A stretch of 64,000 nucleotides of DNA. Origin: Frigidibacter mobilis. GTDB lineage: Bacteria > Pseudomonadota > Alphaproteobacteria > Rhodobacterales > Rhodobacteraceae. How positions within the stretch are numbered: position 1 is the stretch's first letter; every line of letters starts with the position of its first letter. Shown piece by piece: positions 17,591-27,509 of this stretch. The DNA lies in the NCBI RefSeq assembly GCF_001620265.1, contig NZ_CP012661.1:4012501-4076500 (forward strand), given 5' to 3'. The notes under the pieces are model-generated. The model worked only from the letters and a program-made list of their open reading frames with translations. It ran no database searches and was not told the origin of the DNA. The position numbers and the translations under genes are program-made.

Positions 17591-18067
17591 TCACGCGGCA
17601 GCTCGGCCCTCGACGGCATCGGCGCCTGCCTCGTCGGCGGTGATCTCCTCGAGACGGGCGCGGCTGTAGCCGTTCCTGACCAGCCAGAGTTCGGCCGCTT
17701 CGCGGTTCTCGGCGAGGTGCAGCAATTCGACGTTCTCTCCGACATCCTGCACAACGCGGACCTGACCGATCTTCGGGCGCTCAATCACCCGGAAGTTCAG
17801 ATCGCTGTCGATGCCGTAGCTGCGCATGATGGTGATGAGAATGATGCCGCCTTCGCCGAAATCACCCTCATGCAGGGTGAAGGACGGCGGCGTCGTGTAG
17901 GTCGGGCGCTCGCGGCCCGGTTCCTTGCGCACGAGGCGACCGGCTCCGTTGCGGGATTTCCACGCGGCAAGCTTCTTGGTGAAACGTGCGGGCGGCTTCG
18001 GCTGGCCGTCGCTATAGGCCACGAGCGAGCCGAGCGGCACGATGTCGAAGATGAGGGAAGCGGACAT
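17591..18067 (-). CDS. Conserved island protein of unknown function
   Basis: A 158-residue protein starting MSASLIFDIVPLGSLVAYSD. Its core GRERPTYTTPPSFTLHEGDF and GGIILITIMRSYGIDSDLNF recurs in proteins beside ParB-like genes on such islands. It has no known domain function, signal peptide or membrane segment. AGGAGCAAGATC precedes ATG 18067 within a type-2 hairpin leader. Confidence 0.72.
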   Translation of the reverse strand: MSASLIFDIVPLGSLVAYSDGQPKPPARFTKKLAAWKSRNGAGRLVRKEPGRERPTYTTPPSFTLHEGDFGEGGIILITIMRSYGIDSDLNFRVIERPKIGQVRVVQDVGENVELLHLAENREAAELWLVRNGYSRARLEEITADEAGADAVEGRAAA

Positions 18068-18112
18068 GATCTTGCTCCTGAAACGAAAGCGGCCCGGCGC
18101 GGTGCCGGGCCT
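18068..18112 (-). promoter_or_regulatory. Type-2 hairpin leader, copy 3
   Basis: The clearest copy: on the minus strand GGCCCGGC and GCCGGGCC form a perfect 8-bp stem, followed by GCTTTCGTTTCAGGAG and the start codon 9 nt later. Confidence 0.6.
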
Positions 18113-18165
18113 TGAGATGGAAGGGATGGAATGCGGGGCGACGGAGGCCGCCCCGCTGATGCGCG

Positions 18166-20316
18166 TCACTCGGCGGCGACGAGGGCCTCCGGATCGTCGG
18201 CTGCCTCGGCCGTGTCCTCATAGCCACCGGCGAGGAAGTCGGGCAGCGCTACACCATCCTCGTCCTGATCGGTCGCGCCATCCACGGCCTGCGCCTCGAT
18301 GGCGGGGCGCAGCGGCTCCGGCAGCCAGCCGGTATCGGCCAGGAGCCGTTCGGCCTCCTTCGCCATGTCGCCCTTCTTGAGATGCGCGATGAGATCGGCC
18401 GCGCGATCGCCGGCGCCCTCGCGCACCGCCTCGATGATGCGGGTCTTGGTCACGCGACCCAGGTAGTTCTCGACCGTGGGCCTCCAGCCCGCTTCGACGA
18501 GATCAAGGCCGGTGGCCTGTGCCAGCCGTTCGGCCTCGGCCATGCGGCGGTCGAGACCGTGCTGCGAGATGCCATTCCCCGAATAGGGGTTGGGCCGCTC
18601 GTAAAGCGCGTTGACCCCGAAACTGACGCAATGGGCGAGCAGCGCCAGGCGGCTGGCATCGTCGAGACCGTCGATCCAGTCCCAGAGCCGGTCGTCATCG
18701 CCAGCGGGGATGTCGCCCCGCCAGGCGTCCGCGCGCTCGTCGATCATCTTCGCGGCGGCGCTGTCAGCGAGCCCGGTCGCATCCGTGGGAAGATAGATAT
18801 GACGCACGGCGGCATAGAGGCTGGTTCCCGAGGTGGCGGAGCGCTCGAAAGTATCGAGAACCAGCTTGTGCAGCAGCGCCGTCATGGCGACATGAGGATT
18901 CTCCGCGAGCGCATTGCGCAACGCCAGCGTCCGCCAGGCGGTCAGGTCGGTCACCAGCCGCTCGGGCAGCGGCTTGACGGCATCGTCCTCCTCTTCATCG
19001 CCGTCCGGGACCGGCTCGCCGCCGACGGTGATGACCGCGCGCTGCACGGCATCGGGATCGGACGGGTCGGCACCTTCGCCCGCATCCTCACCATCGACGG
19101 TCTCGGGCTGCTCGTCCTCGGGGCGGACATAACCGGGACTGACGATCAACTCGCCATCGCGGCCGATGCTGACGAAAACACCGGCACGGGCGATGTCTTC
19201 CGGCGCGAAGGTGACGGGCCGGTTCTCGAAGCCTTCCAACTCGGCTTCGATCTCCCCGAGCCGCTGGTCGATCTCATCGGGCAGGTCGTCGGCTTCTGCA
19301 TACTGCGCTTCGAGTTCGTCATACTCGTCGCGCAGCGCCTCGCGGGTGGCGCGCTCCTCGTCGGTCAGCTCCTGGGTCACGCCGACCAGCCTGCGCAGGC
19401 CATTGGCGTGACCGTAGGGAAGCTCGACCGCCGCCTCGATCCACCTCCATCCCTGACCGGCGACCTCGTCGGCGATGGTGCGCAGCTTCTCGTCGACCAG
19501 GCGGTCGAGCAGCGTGACGTCCTGCAACCAGCCGCCGTTCTCGTCGGAGAAGAGATCGCGCAGCACCGGGCCACCCGCCGCCTCATAGGCCTCAATGCCG
19601 ACGAAGAGTACGCGCTTGTCGGCGGCCGGAACCGTGGTCTCGGTCAGCAGGCTGCGGATGTGCCAGGGCTCTTTCTGCCACGACGTGCTGATCCGCTCCC
19701 AGACCTGCTGCTGGCGCTCGTGGTCGGGATTGACGGTGAAGGCTTCCAGCATCGCCAGCGTCATCTCATTCCGCGCATAGGCGTCGTGCAGCGCCGACGC
19801 GACCGTCGCGAGACGAAGTCGCTGCATGATGTAGCGCGGCGTGGTCCGCCAGGCGTCGGCGATCTCCTCCTTCGACATGCCCATGTCGAACATCCGCTTG
19901 AACGCCTTGAACTGGTCGAGCGGATGCAGGGCGAGGCGCAGCAGGTTCTCGGCCAGCGAGTCGTCGACGGCCGAGGTCTTGGCATCGGCCTTCTTGACGA
20001 TGCAGGGGACGAGGCCGTCGGCCGGGAAGCGACCGGCCTCGACAAGGCGCGCGATGGACCTGTAGCGGCGGCCGCCGGCCGGCGTCTCGAAATCACCGGT
20101 CTCGTTGCCGTCCTCGTCGAGGATGGCGCGGACGTTGAGACCCTGCACGAGATCCTCGCGCCGGTCGATGTCATGGGTAAGTTCGTCCAGACCCGCCTCG
20201 ACGTCGGTCTCGCGGACATTGCTGTCCGACAGCCTGATGCGGTTGAACGGAATGTCGCGCGCCCGTGAAAAGACGATCATCGGGGCGACGGGCTTCTTCC
20301 TGGCAGCTTTGGCCAT
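18166..20316 (-). CDS. ParB/RepB/Spo0J-like protein
   Basis: A 716-residue protein with an N-terminal ParB N-terminal domain (PFNRIRLSDSNVRET, then AGGRRYRSIARLVEAG, the CTP/DNA-binding ParBc core) and a helix-turn-helix (SKEEIADAWRTTPRYIMQRLRL). The long C-terminal half contains acidic linkers (DGEDAGEGADPSDPD, DGDEEEDD) and is far larger than in chromosomal ParB. No parA neighbour is visible, so this may be an orphan ParB-like regulator or replication/partition factor of the integrated element. The start ATG 20316 has GGAGA 8 nt upstream and a type-1 leader. Confidence 0.88.
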   Translation of the reverse strand: MAKAARKKPVAPMIVFSRARDIPFNRIRLSDSNVRETDVEAGLDELTHDIDRREDLVQGLNVRAILDEDGNETGDFETPAGGRRYRSIARLVEAGRFPADGLVPCIVKKADAKTSAVDDSLAENLLRLALHPLDQFKAFKRMFDMGMSKEEIADAWRTTPRYIMQRLRLATVASALHDAYARNEMTLAMLEAFTVNPDHERQQQVWERISTSWQKEPWHIRSLLTETTVPAADKRVLFVGIEAYEAAGGPVLRDLFSDENGGWLQDVTLLDRLVDEKLRTIADEVAGQGWRWIEAAVELPYGHANGLRRLVGVTQELTDEERATREALRDEYDELEAQYAEADDLPDEIDQRLGEIEAELEGFENRPVTFAPEDIARAGVFVSIGRDGELIVSPGYVRPEDEQPETVDGEDAGEGADPSDPDAVQRAVITVGGEPVPDGDEEEDDAVKPLPERLVTDLTAWRTLALRNALAENPHVAMTALLHKLVLDTFERSATSGTSLYAAVRHIYLPTDATGLADSAAAKMIDERADAWRGDIPAGDDDRLWDWIDGLDDASRLALLAHCVSFGVNALYERPNPYSGNGISQHGLDRRMAEAERLAQATGLDLVEAGWRPTVENYLGRVTKTRIIEAVREGAGDRAADLIAHLKKGDMAKEAERLLADTGWLPEPLRPAIEAQAVDGATDQDEDGVALPDFLAGGYEDTAEAADDPEALVAAE

Positions 20317-20403
20317 GGTGGTTTCTCCGCGACGGGCGGCCGGGAGCCACTCTCTCGACCTCCAACCCGTCACGAAGCGAAGCGCCGCCCTCTTCCTCTG
20401 AAG
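20317..20403 (-). promoter_or_regulatory. Type-1 repeated leader before the ParB-like gene
   Basis: The minus strand reads CAGAGGAAGAGGG, CGTGACGGGTTG, then GAGAGAGTGGCTCCCGGCCG and CCCGTCGCGGAG. It is nearly the same as the leader at 21789-21880. Confidence 0.6.
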
Positions 20404-20439
20404 AGTGCGACGCCAGGCCACAAAGCCGGCAGCCGGAAA

Positions 20440-20835
20440 TCAGGATTCCCGGCTTTCCGTATCTACGGATGTGCAGGTGAATGCCGCACCGGCGCGATAG
20501 AGAACACGTTCGGCCGCACGGATGCTGCCGGTCTCGCGCGCAGTGTCCGCCCAGACCGAGATCGGGAAATCCCCGGTGAAGAGCAGATCCCGCTCGATCC
20601 CCATGCCGAAGGGCAATCGGACCCCGCGCAACTCTTCCAGGCTCCACGAGCCAAGTTCGGGGTAGCCGATATCGGCCAGGCCGAACATGATGTCGCCGCC
20701 CTGATCCAGCTCGGTGGCGAGCCAGACGCCCGCGCCGAAGGGGTTGAAGAATTTCACGACGGGGATGTGATCCACATCGCGCTGGCGTCCATTGGTCAGA
20801 AGCCGATCACGCTGTGTTCCGGTCAAAAGGATCAT
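20440..20835 (-). CDS. DUF2958 protein
   Basis: A 131-residue protein of the DUF2958 family: MILLTGTQRDRLLTNGR, then PVVKFFNPFGAGVWLATELD and MFGLADIGYPELGSWSLEEL, the well conserved core. Members lie almost always beside ArdC-type or strawberry-notch genes on mobile elements; their function is unknown. The start overlaps the stop of the ArdC-like gene by 4 nt, so it is coupled to it. Confidence 0.9.
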   Translation of the reverse strand: MILLTGTQRDRLLTNGRQRDVDHIPVVKFFNPFGAGVWLATELDQGGDIMFGLADIGYPELGSWSLEELRGVRLPFGMGIERDLLFTGDFPISVWADTARETGSIRAAERVLYRAGAAFTCTSVDTESRES

Positions 20836-21788
20836 GCCGCGACCCTCCCTTCGATTGCAGCCGGAACCGGCTCCCCGGCATCTTCGTCGGTCAAATGCGA
20901 CAGCAGCCAGTCGGCCGCCTTGCTGGCCTGGGAGGCTGCGCGGACGATGGCGCGGTTGTCCTCGCGCAGCACCTCCAGCCAGGAGCCGATATAGTCGGCA
21001 TGGCGCACGGTCGGCACGATGCCGAGCGAGGCGCAGCAGAAGGCCGCGTTCATCTCGGCCACCAACTCCTCGAAGGCATATTTCTTCGTGCCGAAACTAC
21101 CCGATAAATCGCGCCCCAGGCGCGAGGCATGGCCGGTGGCGTGCCCCATTTCGTGGAGCGCCGTCCTGTGCCAGTTGATCGACTCGAAATAGACGGCCGG
21201 CGGCGGCACCTGGACGTAGTCGAGCGCGGGCACATAGAAGGCACGGTCCCCACCGATGCGGAAGTCGATGCCGGTGGCCCGGATCAACGCCTCGACCCGC
21301 GGCTCGATCATGCCGGGCGGCGGGGGCGGTGCCTCCACGGCCATGTCCTCGGGCAGGCCTTCGCATTGCGCGGCATTGAAAACGGTGAAGCGCTTCAGGA
21401 ACGGGACGCGTCCCGGTTCTTCACCGGTCTCGCGGGCTCGGCGCTTCTCGTCTTCCGGGGTGAAGCGGTCGGCATAGACGACCGTCGTGCCGTGCTCGCC
21501 CTTACGGACATTGCCGCCGAGGGCTGCCGCCTGGCGATAGGTGAGCCAATGCTGGGTCGGATAGCCGTGCTGGACCACGGCGCCCCAGAGGATCAGCACA
21601 TTGATCCCGGAATACTGCCGCGAGGTCGCGGCGTTTCGCGGCATGGCAAGCGGCGCTTTCGCCGCAGTCCCCCAAGGCTGGACCCAGGGAAGCCGTCCTT
21701 CCTCCAGCTCGGCGATGATCTTGCCGGTGATGTCGTCGTAAAGATTGCTGCGGGCGCCGCCTTCACGGGCGCGGTCCTGTCTGGCCAT
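20832..21788 (-). CDS. ardC: ArdC-like antirestriction protein with zincin metallopeptidase domain
   Basis: A 318-residue protein. The N-terminal ssDNA-binding DUF1738/ArdC domain (residues ~10-140) shows NLYDDITGKIIAELEEGRLPW, NAATSRQYSGINVLILW and VRKGEHGTTVVYADRF in outline. The C-terminal zincin domain has HEMGH near residue 211 plus a third ligand Glu in FEELVAEMNAAF. ArdC proteins enter recipient cells during conjugation and shield incoming DNA. It forms a unit with DUF2958 and has a type-1 leader before ATG 21788. Confidence 0.92.
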   Translation of the reverse strand: MARQDRAREGGARSNLYDDITGKIIAELEEGRLPWVQPWGTAAKAPLAMPRNAATSRQYSGINVLILWGAVVQHGYPTQHWLTYRQAAALGGNVRKGEHGTTVVYADRFTPEDEKRRARETGEEPGRVPFLKRFTVFNAAQCEGLPEDMAVEAPPPPPGMIEPRVEALIRATGIDFRIGGDRAFYVPALDYVQVPPPAVYFESINWHRTALHEMGHATGHASRLGRDLSGSFGTKKYAFEELVAEMNAAFCCASLGIVPTVRHADYIGSWLEVLREDNRAIVRAASQASKAADWLLSHLTDEDAGEPVPAAIEGRVAA

Positions 21789-21880
21789 CGGGATGATCTC
21801 CGCGACGGGCGCCGGAGGCCACTCCTCCAGTCCTTAACCCGTCACGGAAAACCCGCCCGCACTCGAACTCTCAGGGGGCG
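21789..21880 (-). promoter_or_regulatory. Type-1 repeated leader before ardC
   Basis: The minus strand reads GAGAGTTCGAGTGCGGGCGG, CCGTGACGGGTTAAGG, GGAGGAGTGGCCTCCGGCG and CCCGTCGCGGAG. It is the best match to the leader of the ParB-like gene. Confidence 0.6.
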
Positions 21881-21973
21881 TTGCGGGGTCTCCCCGCTGA
21901 TGGGGGTGCGTCGGCAACGCAGTGCCGACCAGGGGGAAGGCTTTTCCCCGCCCGGTCTCCGGAACCTGCCCCT

Positions 21974-24900
21974 TCACCGGAAATCCCGCGCCTTCACCCT
22001 GATGCTGTCGGCCTCCGGCCCCTGCTGCCCGACCGTCGCCACGTCGCGTTGCCCAACGCTCGCCAGATCTCGCGACAGATCGACGATCCGATGGACAACG
22101 AGATGCACGACCTCTCCCTCGCGCTGAACGCGACCCCTGACGGCAATCATGCTCGATGAGAGGATCACACGCCAATACTGCGCGAAAACCTTCTGCCAGA
22201 CCACGACATTGGTGATGCCGGTCTCGTCCTCGATCGTGATGAACATGACGCCCTTGGCCGAGCCGGGGCGTTGGCGCACCAGCACGATCCCCGCCGTCTC
22301 CAGCCAGCGGCGGTCGCGCGCGCCCATCGCCTCGGCGCAGGAAACCATGCGGCGCTTGCGCAGATCCTCGCGCAGGAAGGAGATCGGATGGCGACGCAGA
22401 GAAAGGCCGGTATGGCTGTAATCCGCGACCACCTCGCGGCCAGCCGCCATCGGCCGCAGGGCGATGGACGGCTCCGATATCTCTGAAACCGTCTGGCCCT
22501 CGCGTGCCGAGGCTGCCGCAAACAGCGGCAGTTCCTCGTCGCGCAGCCCCTTGATCGCCCAAAGCGCTTCGCGGCGCGCAAGGCCGAAGGGCGGGCGGAA
22601 ACCGTCGGCCTCGGCAATGTGGACCAATGCGGCGACCGGAACCCCGGCCCGCCGCCAGAGATCCTCGACCGAGGCAAATGGCTGATCAGCACGGGCGGCG
22701 ACAATCGCCGCCGCATGGGCATTGGCAAGCCCCTTGACCATGCGCAGGCCAAGCCGAACCGCAAAGCGCGCCTCGTTGCCGGTCGGCTCCAGCGTGCAAT
22801 CCCAGCGCGAGGCATTGGCGCAGATCGGGCGCAACTCGACGCCATGGTCGCGCGCATCGCGCACGATCTGGGCCGGGGCATAGAAGCCCATCGGCTGGCT
22901 GTTCAGCAGCGCGGCGCAGAAGGCATCGGGATGCCAGCATTTCAGCCAGGCCGAGGCATAGGCGATCAGCGCGAAGCTTGCCGCGTGGCTTTCGGGAAAG
23001 CCGTAGCTGCCGAAGCCTTCGAGCTGCCGGAAGGTGCGTTCAGAAAAGTCCTGCTCGTAACCATTGGCGACCATGCCTGTAATCAGCTTGTCGCGGAATT
23101 TCGAGACGCCGCCGGTGTGCTTGAAGGTCGCCATGCTTTTGCGCAAAAGGTCCGCCTCGCCGGGGGTGAAGCCCGCGCATTCGATGGCGACGCGCATCGC
23201 CTGTTCCTGAAACAGCGGCACGCCAAGGGTCTTGCCCAGCACCCTCTCCAGCTCGGGACGGGGATATTCGACCTGTTCCAGCCCTTCGCGGCGACGCAGA
23301 TAGGGGTGGACCATGTCCCCCTGGATCGGGCCGGGGCGGACGATGGCAACCTGCACCACCAGATCGTAATAGGTGCGCGGCTTCAGGCGCGGCAGCATCG
23401 ACATCTGCGCCCGGCTTTCGATCTGGAAGGTGCCCAAAGTGTCCGCCTGGCGGATCATCGCATAGGTGCGCGGGTCTTCCGCCGGGATCGTCGCCAGATC
23501 AAGAGCGATGCCCTTGTGTTCCACGATCAGATCCAGCCCCTTGCGCATGCAGGTCAGCATCCCCAGCGCCAGCACATCCACCTTCATGAAGCGCAAGGCG
23601 TCGATGTCGTCCTTGTCCCATTCGATGATCTGGCGATCCGCCATGGCCGCGGGTTCGATCGGCACCAGATCGTCCAGCCGGTCATGGGTCAGGACAAAGC
23701 CGCCGGGATGCTGCGACAGGTGCCGCGGTGCCCCGCGAAGCTGGGCGGCCAGCTCAAGGGTCAGGCGCAGGCGGCGGTCATCGGGGTTCAGCCCCGCCGC
23801 CCGCAGATCCCCATCCGACAGCCCGCCACGCGACCAGCGGCCAAGCTGCCCGGACAGGGTCGCGATCAGGTCCTCGGGCAGGCCCATGGCCTTGCCGACA
23901 TCGCGCAATGCGCCCTTGGAACGATAGCGGGTCACGGTGGCGGTCAGCGCGGCCCGATCACGGCCATAGTTTTCATAGACCCATTGGATGACTTCCTCGC
24001 GGCGTTCATGCTCGAAATCCACGTCGATGTCGGGCGGCTCGCGGCGCTCTTCGCTGATGAAGCGCTCGAACAGCAGGTCGTTGCGGCCGGGGTCGATGGC
24101 GGTGATGCCGAGAACATAGCAGACGGCGCTGTTCGCCGCCGACCCGCGCCCCTGACAGAGAATGCCGCGGGACCGGGCAAAGCGGACGATGCTGTTCACG
24201 GTCAGGAAATAGGGGGCGTAGCCAAGCTTGCCGATCAGGGTCAACTCGTGGTGCAGGGTCGCCGTCACCTCGTCGGGCACGCCCTCGGGATAGCGGCTCG
24301 CCGCGCCCGCCCATGTCAGCCGGTCCAGTGTTTCCTGCGGGGTCAGGGTCGGATCGTCGCGTTCCTCGGGATATTGATAACGCAGCTCATCCAGGCTGAA
24401 GCCGCAACGGTCGGCGATCTCGATGGTGCGGGCCAGCGCCTCGGGCCAGCGGGCGAACAGCCGGTGCATCTCGGCCGGGGGCTTGAGATAGCGGTCGGCA
24501 TGACGTTCCCGGCGAAAGCCGAGATTGTCGATGGTGGTGTTGTGCCGGATGGCCGTGACCACATCCTGCAACATCCTCCGGCCTGGCTCGTGGAACAGCA
24601 CGTCATTGGTCACGACGGTCGGCACGCCGAACCGCTGCGCCAGTTGCGACAATTCCCAGAGACGCATCTGGTCGTTGGGTCTGCGGCGCAGGGCCAGCGC
24701 CAGATAGGCCCGATCACCAAAGGCATCGCGCAGGCGGCGCAGCCGGAACCCGCAGTCTTCATCGGCACCATCCGGCACCAGCACCGCGATCAGCCCTTCG
24801 CCATACGCAGCCAGGTCAACCCATTCGAGATGGCATCTGCCCTTGCCGGCCCGCCCCTTGCCAAGCGTCAGCAACCGGCACAGCCGGGCATAAGCCGCGC

Positions 24901-25153
24901 GGTCAGTCGGATAGACCAGCACCGACATGCCGCAGGCGAGATCGAGGCGGCAGCCGACGATCAGCCGGATGCCGGTTGCCTTCGCCGCCTCATGGGCGCG
25001 AACGATACCCGCCAGGGAATTGCGATCCACCACCGCCAGCGCCTCGATGCCCATGGCTGCTGCCGTGGCGAACAACTCCTCGGCCGAGGAGGCCCCGCGC
25101 AGAAAGGAAAACTGCGTAGTGACCTGCAATTCAGCATAGCGAGCGTCGCTCAT
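21974..25153 (-). CDS. dnaE2: Error-prone DNA polymerase DnaE2 (ImuC)
   Basis: A 1,059-residue C-family polymerase. The N-terminal PHP domain starts [20 protein letters not shown]. The palm contains [20 protein letters not shown] with the catalytic Asp pair. The fingers/tandem HhH region and the C-terminal OB fold follow ([20 protein letters not shown]). The start overlaps the imuB stop (ATGA). DnaE2 works with ImuA and ImuB in damage-induced translesion synthesis in alphaproteobacteria. Length and motifs are full, with no sign of decay. Confidence 0.96.
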   Translation of the reverse strand: MSDARYAELQVTTQFSFLRGASSAEELFATAAAMGIEALAVVDRNSLAGIVRAHEAAKATGIRLIVGCRLDLACGMSVLVYPTDRAAYARLCRLLTLGKGRAGKGRCHLEWVDLAAYGEGLIAVLVPDGADEDCGFRLRRLRDAFGDRAYLALALRRRPNDQMRLWELSQLAQRFGVPTVVTNDVLFHEPGRRMLQDVVTAIRHNTTIDNLGFRRERHADRYLKPPAEMHRLFARWPEALARTIEIADRCGFSLDELRYQYPEERDDPTLTPQETLDRLTWAGAASRYPEGVPDEVTATLHHELTLIGKLGYAPYFLTVNSIVRFARSRGILCQGRGSAANSAVCYVLGITAIDPGRNDLLFERFISEERREPPDIDVDFEHERREEVIQWVYENYGRDRAALTATVTRYRSKGALRDVGKAMGLPEDLIATLSGQLGRWSRGGLSDGDLRAAGLNPDDRRLRLTLELAAQLRGAPRHLSQHPGGFVLTHDRLDDLVPIEPAAMADRQIIEWDKDDIDALRFMKVDVLALGMLTCMRKGLDLIVEHKGIALDLATIPAEDPRTYAMIRQADTLGTFQIESRAQMSMLPRLKPRTYYDLVVQVAIVRPGPIQGDMVHPYLRRREGLEQVEYPRPELERVLGKTLGVPLFQEQAMRVAIECAGFTPGEADLLRKSMATFKHTGGVSKFRDKLITGMVANGYEQDFSERTFRQLEGFGSYGFPESHAASFALIAYASAWLKCWHPDAFCAALLNSQPMGFYAPAQIVRDARDHGVELRPICANASRWDCTLEPTGNEARFAVRLGLRMVKGLANAHAAAIVAARADQPFASVEDLWRRAGVPVAALVHIAEADGFRPPFGLARREALWAIKGLRDEELPLFAAASAREGQTVSEISEPSIALRPMAAGREVVADYSHTGLSLRRHPISFLREDLRKRRMVSCAEAMGARDRRWLETAGIVLVRQRPGSAKGVMFITIEDETGITNVVVWQKVFAQYWRVILSSSMIAVRGRVQREGEVVHLVVHRIVDLSRDLASVGQRDVATVGQQGPEADSIRVKARDFR

Positions 25154-26673
25154 CCGAAGACCCCGTGCAGGAACCAGCGATGCGATCCGGTGGCGCCGTC
25201 CTCGCCATCGCCGGCGCGGAAGATCCAGAAGCGCTGGCCGGCGTCATCCTCGATGCAGAAATAATCCCGCACCGCGACCAGCTCGGCATCGCGTTTCCAC
25301 CATTCCCCGAAGACCCGCTCGGGGCCATCGGCCCGGCGCACCCGCCGCCGCACGCCGCGCCATGAGATCCAGTTCGGCGGGTGGTCCGGCAGCAGCGCCA
25401 TGGTCTCGATCGGCTCGGGACGGGGCAACAGCCGCGAGGGGCGCGGCCAGTGATCGGGCCAGCCCGCGCCGGTGTCCTCGGCCAGGGCCGGAATGCGGCA
25501 AACAGATCGCTCGGGCACATCGCTGGCCACCGGCGCGAAGCGATAGATCGCGCGTGCGCCGACCCGGTTGGCGAGCGTGTCGATCAGGCCGGACAAGTCC
25601 GTCTCGGGCGCCTCGATCAGACTGCTGGCTGCCTGGCGTTCGGTCATGGGTTCCGCCAGCGTGGCCGTCAGCGTCATGACCTCGATGCCGAGACCGGGGT
25701 CGATGGTCTCGATCTTGTCGCAGAGCAGCCGGGTCAGGCGCTGAGGGTCGCGCACCGGCTGGGCCAGACCGATGCGGACGGTCTCGATCCGGTTGTCGAT
25801 CCGGTGGCAAAGCAGGTCGAGGCGGCGCGCGCCAAGGCCGCGGGATGCCAGCGCCTCGCAGAGCGTTGCGACCAGTTTGCCGATGTAGCGGGCGATGGTT
25901 TCAGCGGCGGCGATGGGTTCGGCAAAGCTGCGCCGGGCCTCGATCATGTCCTCGGGGCGCAGCGGATCAACGGGTTCGGCGCTAGTGCCCAGGGCCTGAT
26001 CCAGCCGACGGCACAGTTCCGGCCCGAAGCGCAGCGTCAGGGGCGCGCGGGGCTGGCCGATCAGATCGCCGATCCGGGCGAAGCCCAGATCGCGCAGGCC
26101 AGCCGGGATCGCGGGCGATAGCCGCAGGGCCTCCAGCGGCAACGGCGCGAGCATGTCGCTGCTGTCCCCCGGCATGGCGATCAGCACCGGATCGGCCCTA
26201 TAACGCGCCAGCGCATGGGCCGCGCCCCAGGTATCGGCAATGGCGGCCCGTGCAGACACACCCGACAAGGTGAGCCGCCCGATCAGCGCATCGAGCATCG
26301 CCGCTTCACCGCGATGCAGATGATCCGCGCCGGTCGAGTCGATCACGATCCCGTCCGGCGGATCGACCGCCGCAATCGGCGCGATCCGTTGCAAGACCCA
26401 GAGCGCGAGGCGTTCAAGGCTTTCGGCATCTGCCTTCGGATCGGCGGGTTCAATCACCAGTCCCGGCACCAGCGCCTGCGCCTTGGTGACGGGCATGCCG
26501 ACCCGCAGGCCGAGCGCCTGTGCAGTCGCGTCGGCCGCCGTCACGATGCGGCGGTTGCGATCACGTCCTGCAATGACGAGCGGCGCCTCAACCGGCGGCG
26601 CTGTGTCGCCGGCCTTCCGCCGTAGCCGGTCTGTCGGCCATGTCGGCAGGAAGACCGAGATGACCCGAGCCAT
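25150..26673 (-). CDS. imuB: ImuB, Y-family polymerase-like mutasome protein
   Basis: A 507-residue protein. The N-terminal half is a Y-family fold ([40 protein letters not shown]) that lacks the usual catalytic acidic set (FLPTWPTDR in place of the DxD strand). This is normal for ImuB, which is a platform that recruits DnaE2 to the beta clamp rather than a polymerase. The C-terminal part contains [14 protein letters not shown] and the imuB-specific [17 protein letters not shown] region. GGAGG lies 6 nt before ATG 26673. It overlaps imuA by 86 nt and dnaE2 by 4 nt. Confidence 0.95.
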   Translation of the reverse strand: MARVISVFLPTWPTDRLRRKAGDTAPPVEAPLVIAGRDRNRRIVTAADATAQALGLRVGMPVTKAQALVPGLVIEPADPKADAESLERLALWVLQRIAPIAAVDPPDGIVIDSTGADHLHRGEAAMLDALIGRLTLSGVSARAAIADTWGAAHALARYRADPVLIAMPGDSSDMLAPLPLEALRLSPAIPAGLRDLGFARIGDLIGQPRAPLTLRFGPELCRRLDQALGTSAEPVDPLRPEDMIEARRSFAEPIAAAETIARYIGKLVATLCEALASRGLGARRLDLLCHRIDNRIETVRIGLAQPVRDPQRLTRLLCDKIETIDPGLGIEVMTLTATLAEPMTERQAASSLIEAPETDLSGLIDTLANRVGARAIYRFAPVASDVPERSVCRIPALAEDTGAGWPDHWPRPSRLLPRPEPIETMALLPDHPPNWISWRGVRRRVRRADGPERVFGEWWKRDAELVAVRDYFCIEDDAGQRFWIFRAGDGEDGATGSHRWFLHGVFG

Positions 26674-27349
26674 CGCACGCCTCCAGTTGGATATCGAGGG
26701 ATTCTCCCGCCCGCGCCCGGATCAGTTCAACCAGCCAGCGCGCGCGACCGACGCCGGGCACTGGCAAGGGCCGGGACGGCAGAGCCGAGATCCGCCAGCG
26801 GGTCATCGCTGCCGTCGGCTGGCCGAAGTCGCTGGCCTCGGCCTGGCGCCGCCAGCGGCGCAGGGCGAGGCCGATGGTGCCGCTTTCCTTGGCGGCCAGG
26901 TGCAGCCGCCGCGAGGCGGTCATCGGCAGCCGGGCAATATCGGCGACCACCGCGCCCAGCCCACCGTGCCGCAAGCCCTCCTCCATGCAGGCGAGAGTCG
27001 ACTTGTCATCGCCGGCCTCGACATGGATGACGCGATCGGGCGGCAGGCCGGCCTGTTCCAGGCCCGGCGCGAACAGATCCTGCTGCGCGACGCACCACAG
27101 TACCTTGCCTTGGGTCCGCGCGGCGATCCCGGCCACGAAACAGGCCGCCGCCGCGCCGTCCACCGCGCCGTTGCCGCCGCCCGCAACCTCATGCAGGCAG
27201 CCAAGAGCCAGTCCACCACCGGGCAATTTGCGGTCCAGAGACGGAACGCCGAAGGGCAGCACTTCCCTCGCGCGAGCGCCATCACCTTCAAGCTGCGCGA
27301 TTCGCGCACGAAGGGCCGCAATGGCTGGACTGATGGCGCGCTCGTGCAT
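26588..27349 (-). CDS. imuA: ImuA, RecA-like mutasome protein
   Basis: A 253-residue RecA/SulA-related protein that opens the mutasome operon: EVLPFGVPSLDRKLPGGGLA, LHEVAGG, GKVLWCVAQQDLFAPGLEQAG and GTIGLALRRWR are typical of ImuA. It lacks a strict Walker A, as usual. In Caulobacter-like bacteria ImuA, ImuB and DnaE2 are all required for damage-induced mutagenesis. A LexA box lies 48-62 nt upstream, so SOS control is expected. Confidence 0.93.
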   Translation of the reverse strand: MHERAISPAIAALRARIAQLEGDGARAREVLPFGVPSLDRKLPGGGLALGCLHEVAGGGNGAVDGAAAACFVAGIAARTQGKVLWCVAQQDLFAPGLEQAGLPPDRVIHVEAGDDKSTLACMEEGLRHGGLGAVVADIARLPMTASRRLHLAAKESGTIGLALRRWRRQAEASDFGQPTAAMTRWRISALPSRPLPVPGVGRARWLVELIRARAGESLDIQLEACDGSGHLGLPADMADRPATAEGRRHSAAG

Positions 27350-27396
27350 CTGGAAGGCAGGCTCCGGGTCTTCTCAAGGGCAAATCCTGTCGCTAT

Positions 27397-27411
27397 GTTC
27401 TTTATTTGTTC
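27397..27411. promoter_or_regulatory. LexA (SOS) box
   Basis: GTTC-TTTATTT-GTTC is a perfect match to the alphaproteobacterial LexA consensus GTTC-N7-GTTC. It lies in the divergent region between imuA (start 27349) and the SRAP gene (start 27510), so it can control both the mutasome operon and the SRAP-dinB operon. Confidence 0.92.
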
Positions 27412-27509
27412 CGATGCGCAGCGGGAGTCAATCTGAGTCCCGAAAGATGTGATCGTGAGCCTTGCCGGAACTTCTGGCGTATGATGGCCGCAAAATCGGA
27501 GAAGCGGGT

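Noticed and set aside
18382..20268. 628-codon open frame on the plus strand
   Set aside because: Antisense to the ParB-like gene; composition is that of a shadow.
22619..25264. 881-codon open frame on the plus strand
   Set aside because: Exactly antisense to dnaE2, with no family features; caused by high GC at third positions.
25150..26673. ImuB as an active Y-family polymerase
   Set aside because: The catalytic acidic residues are missing, as usual for ImuB; treated as a scaffold.
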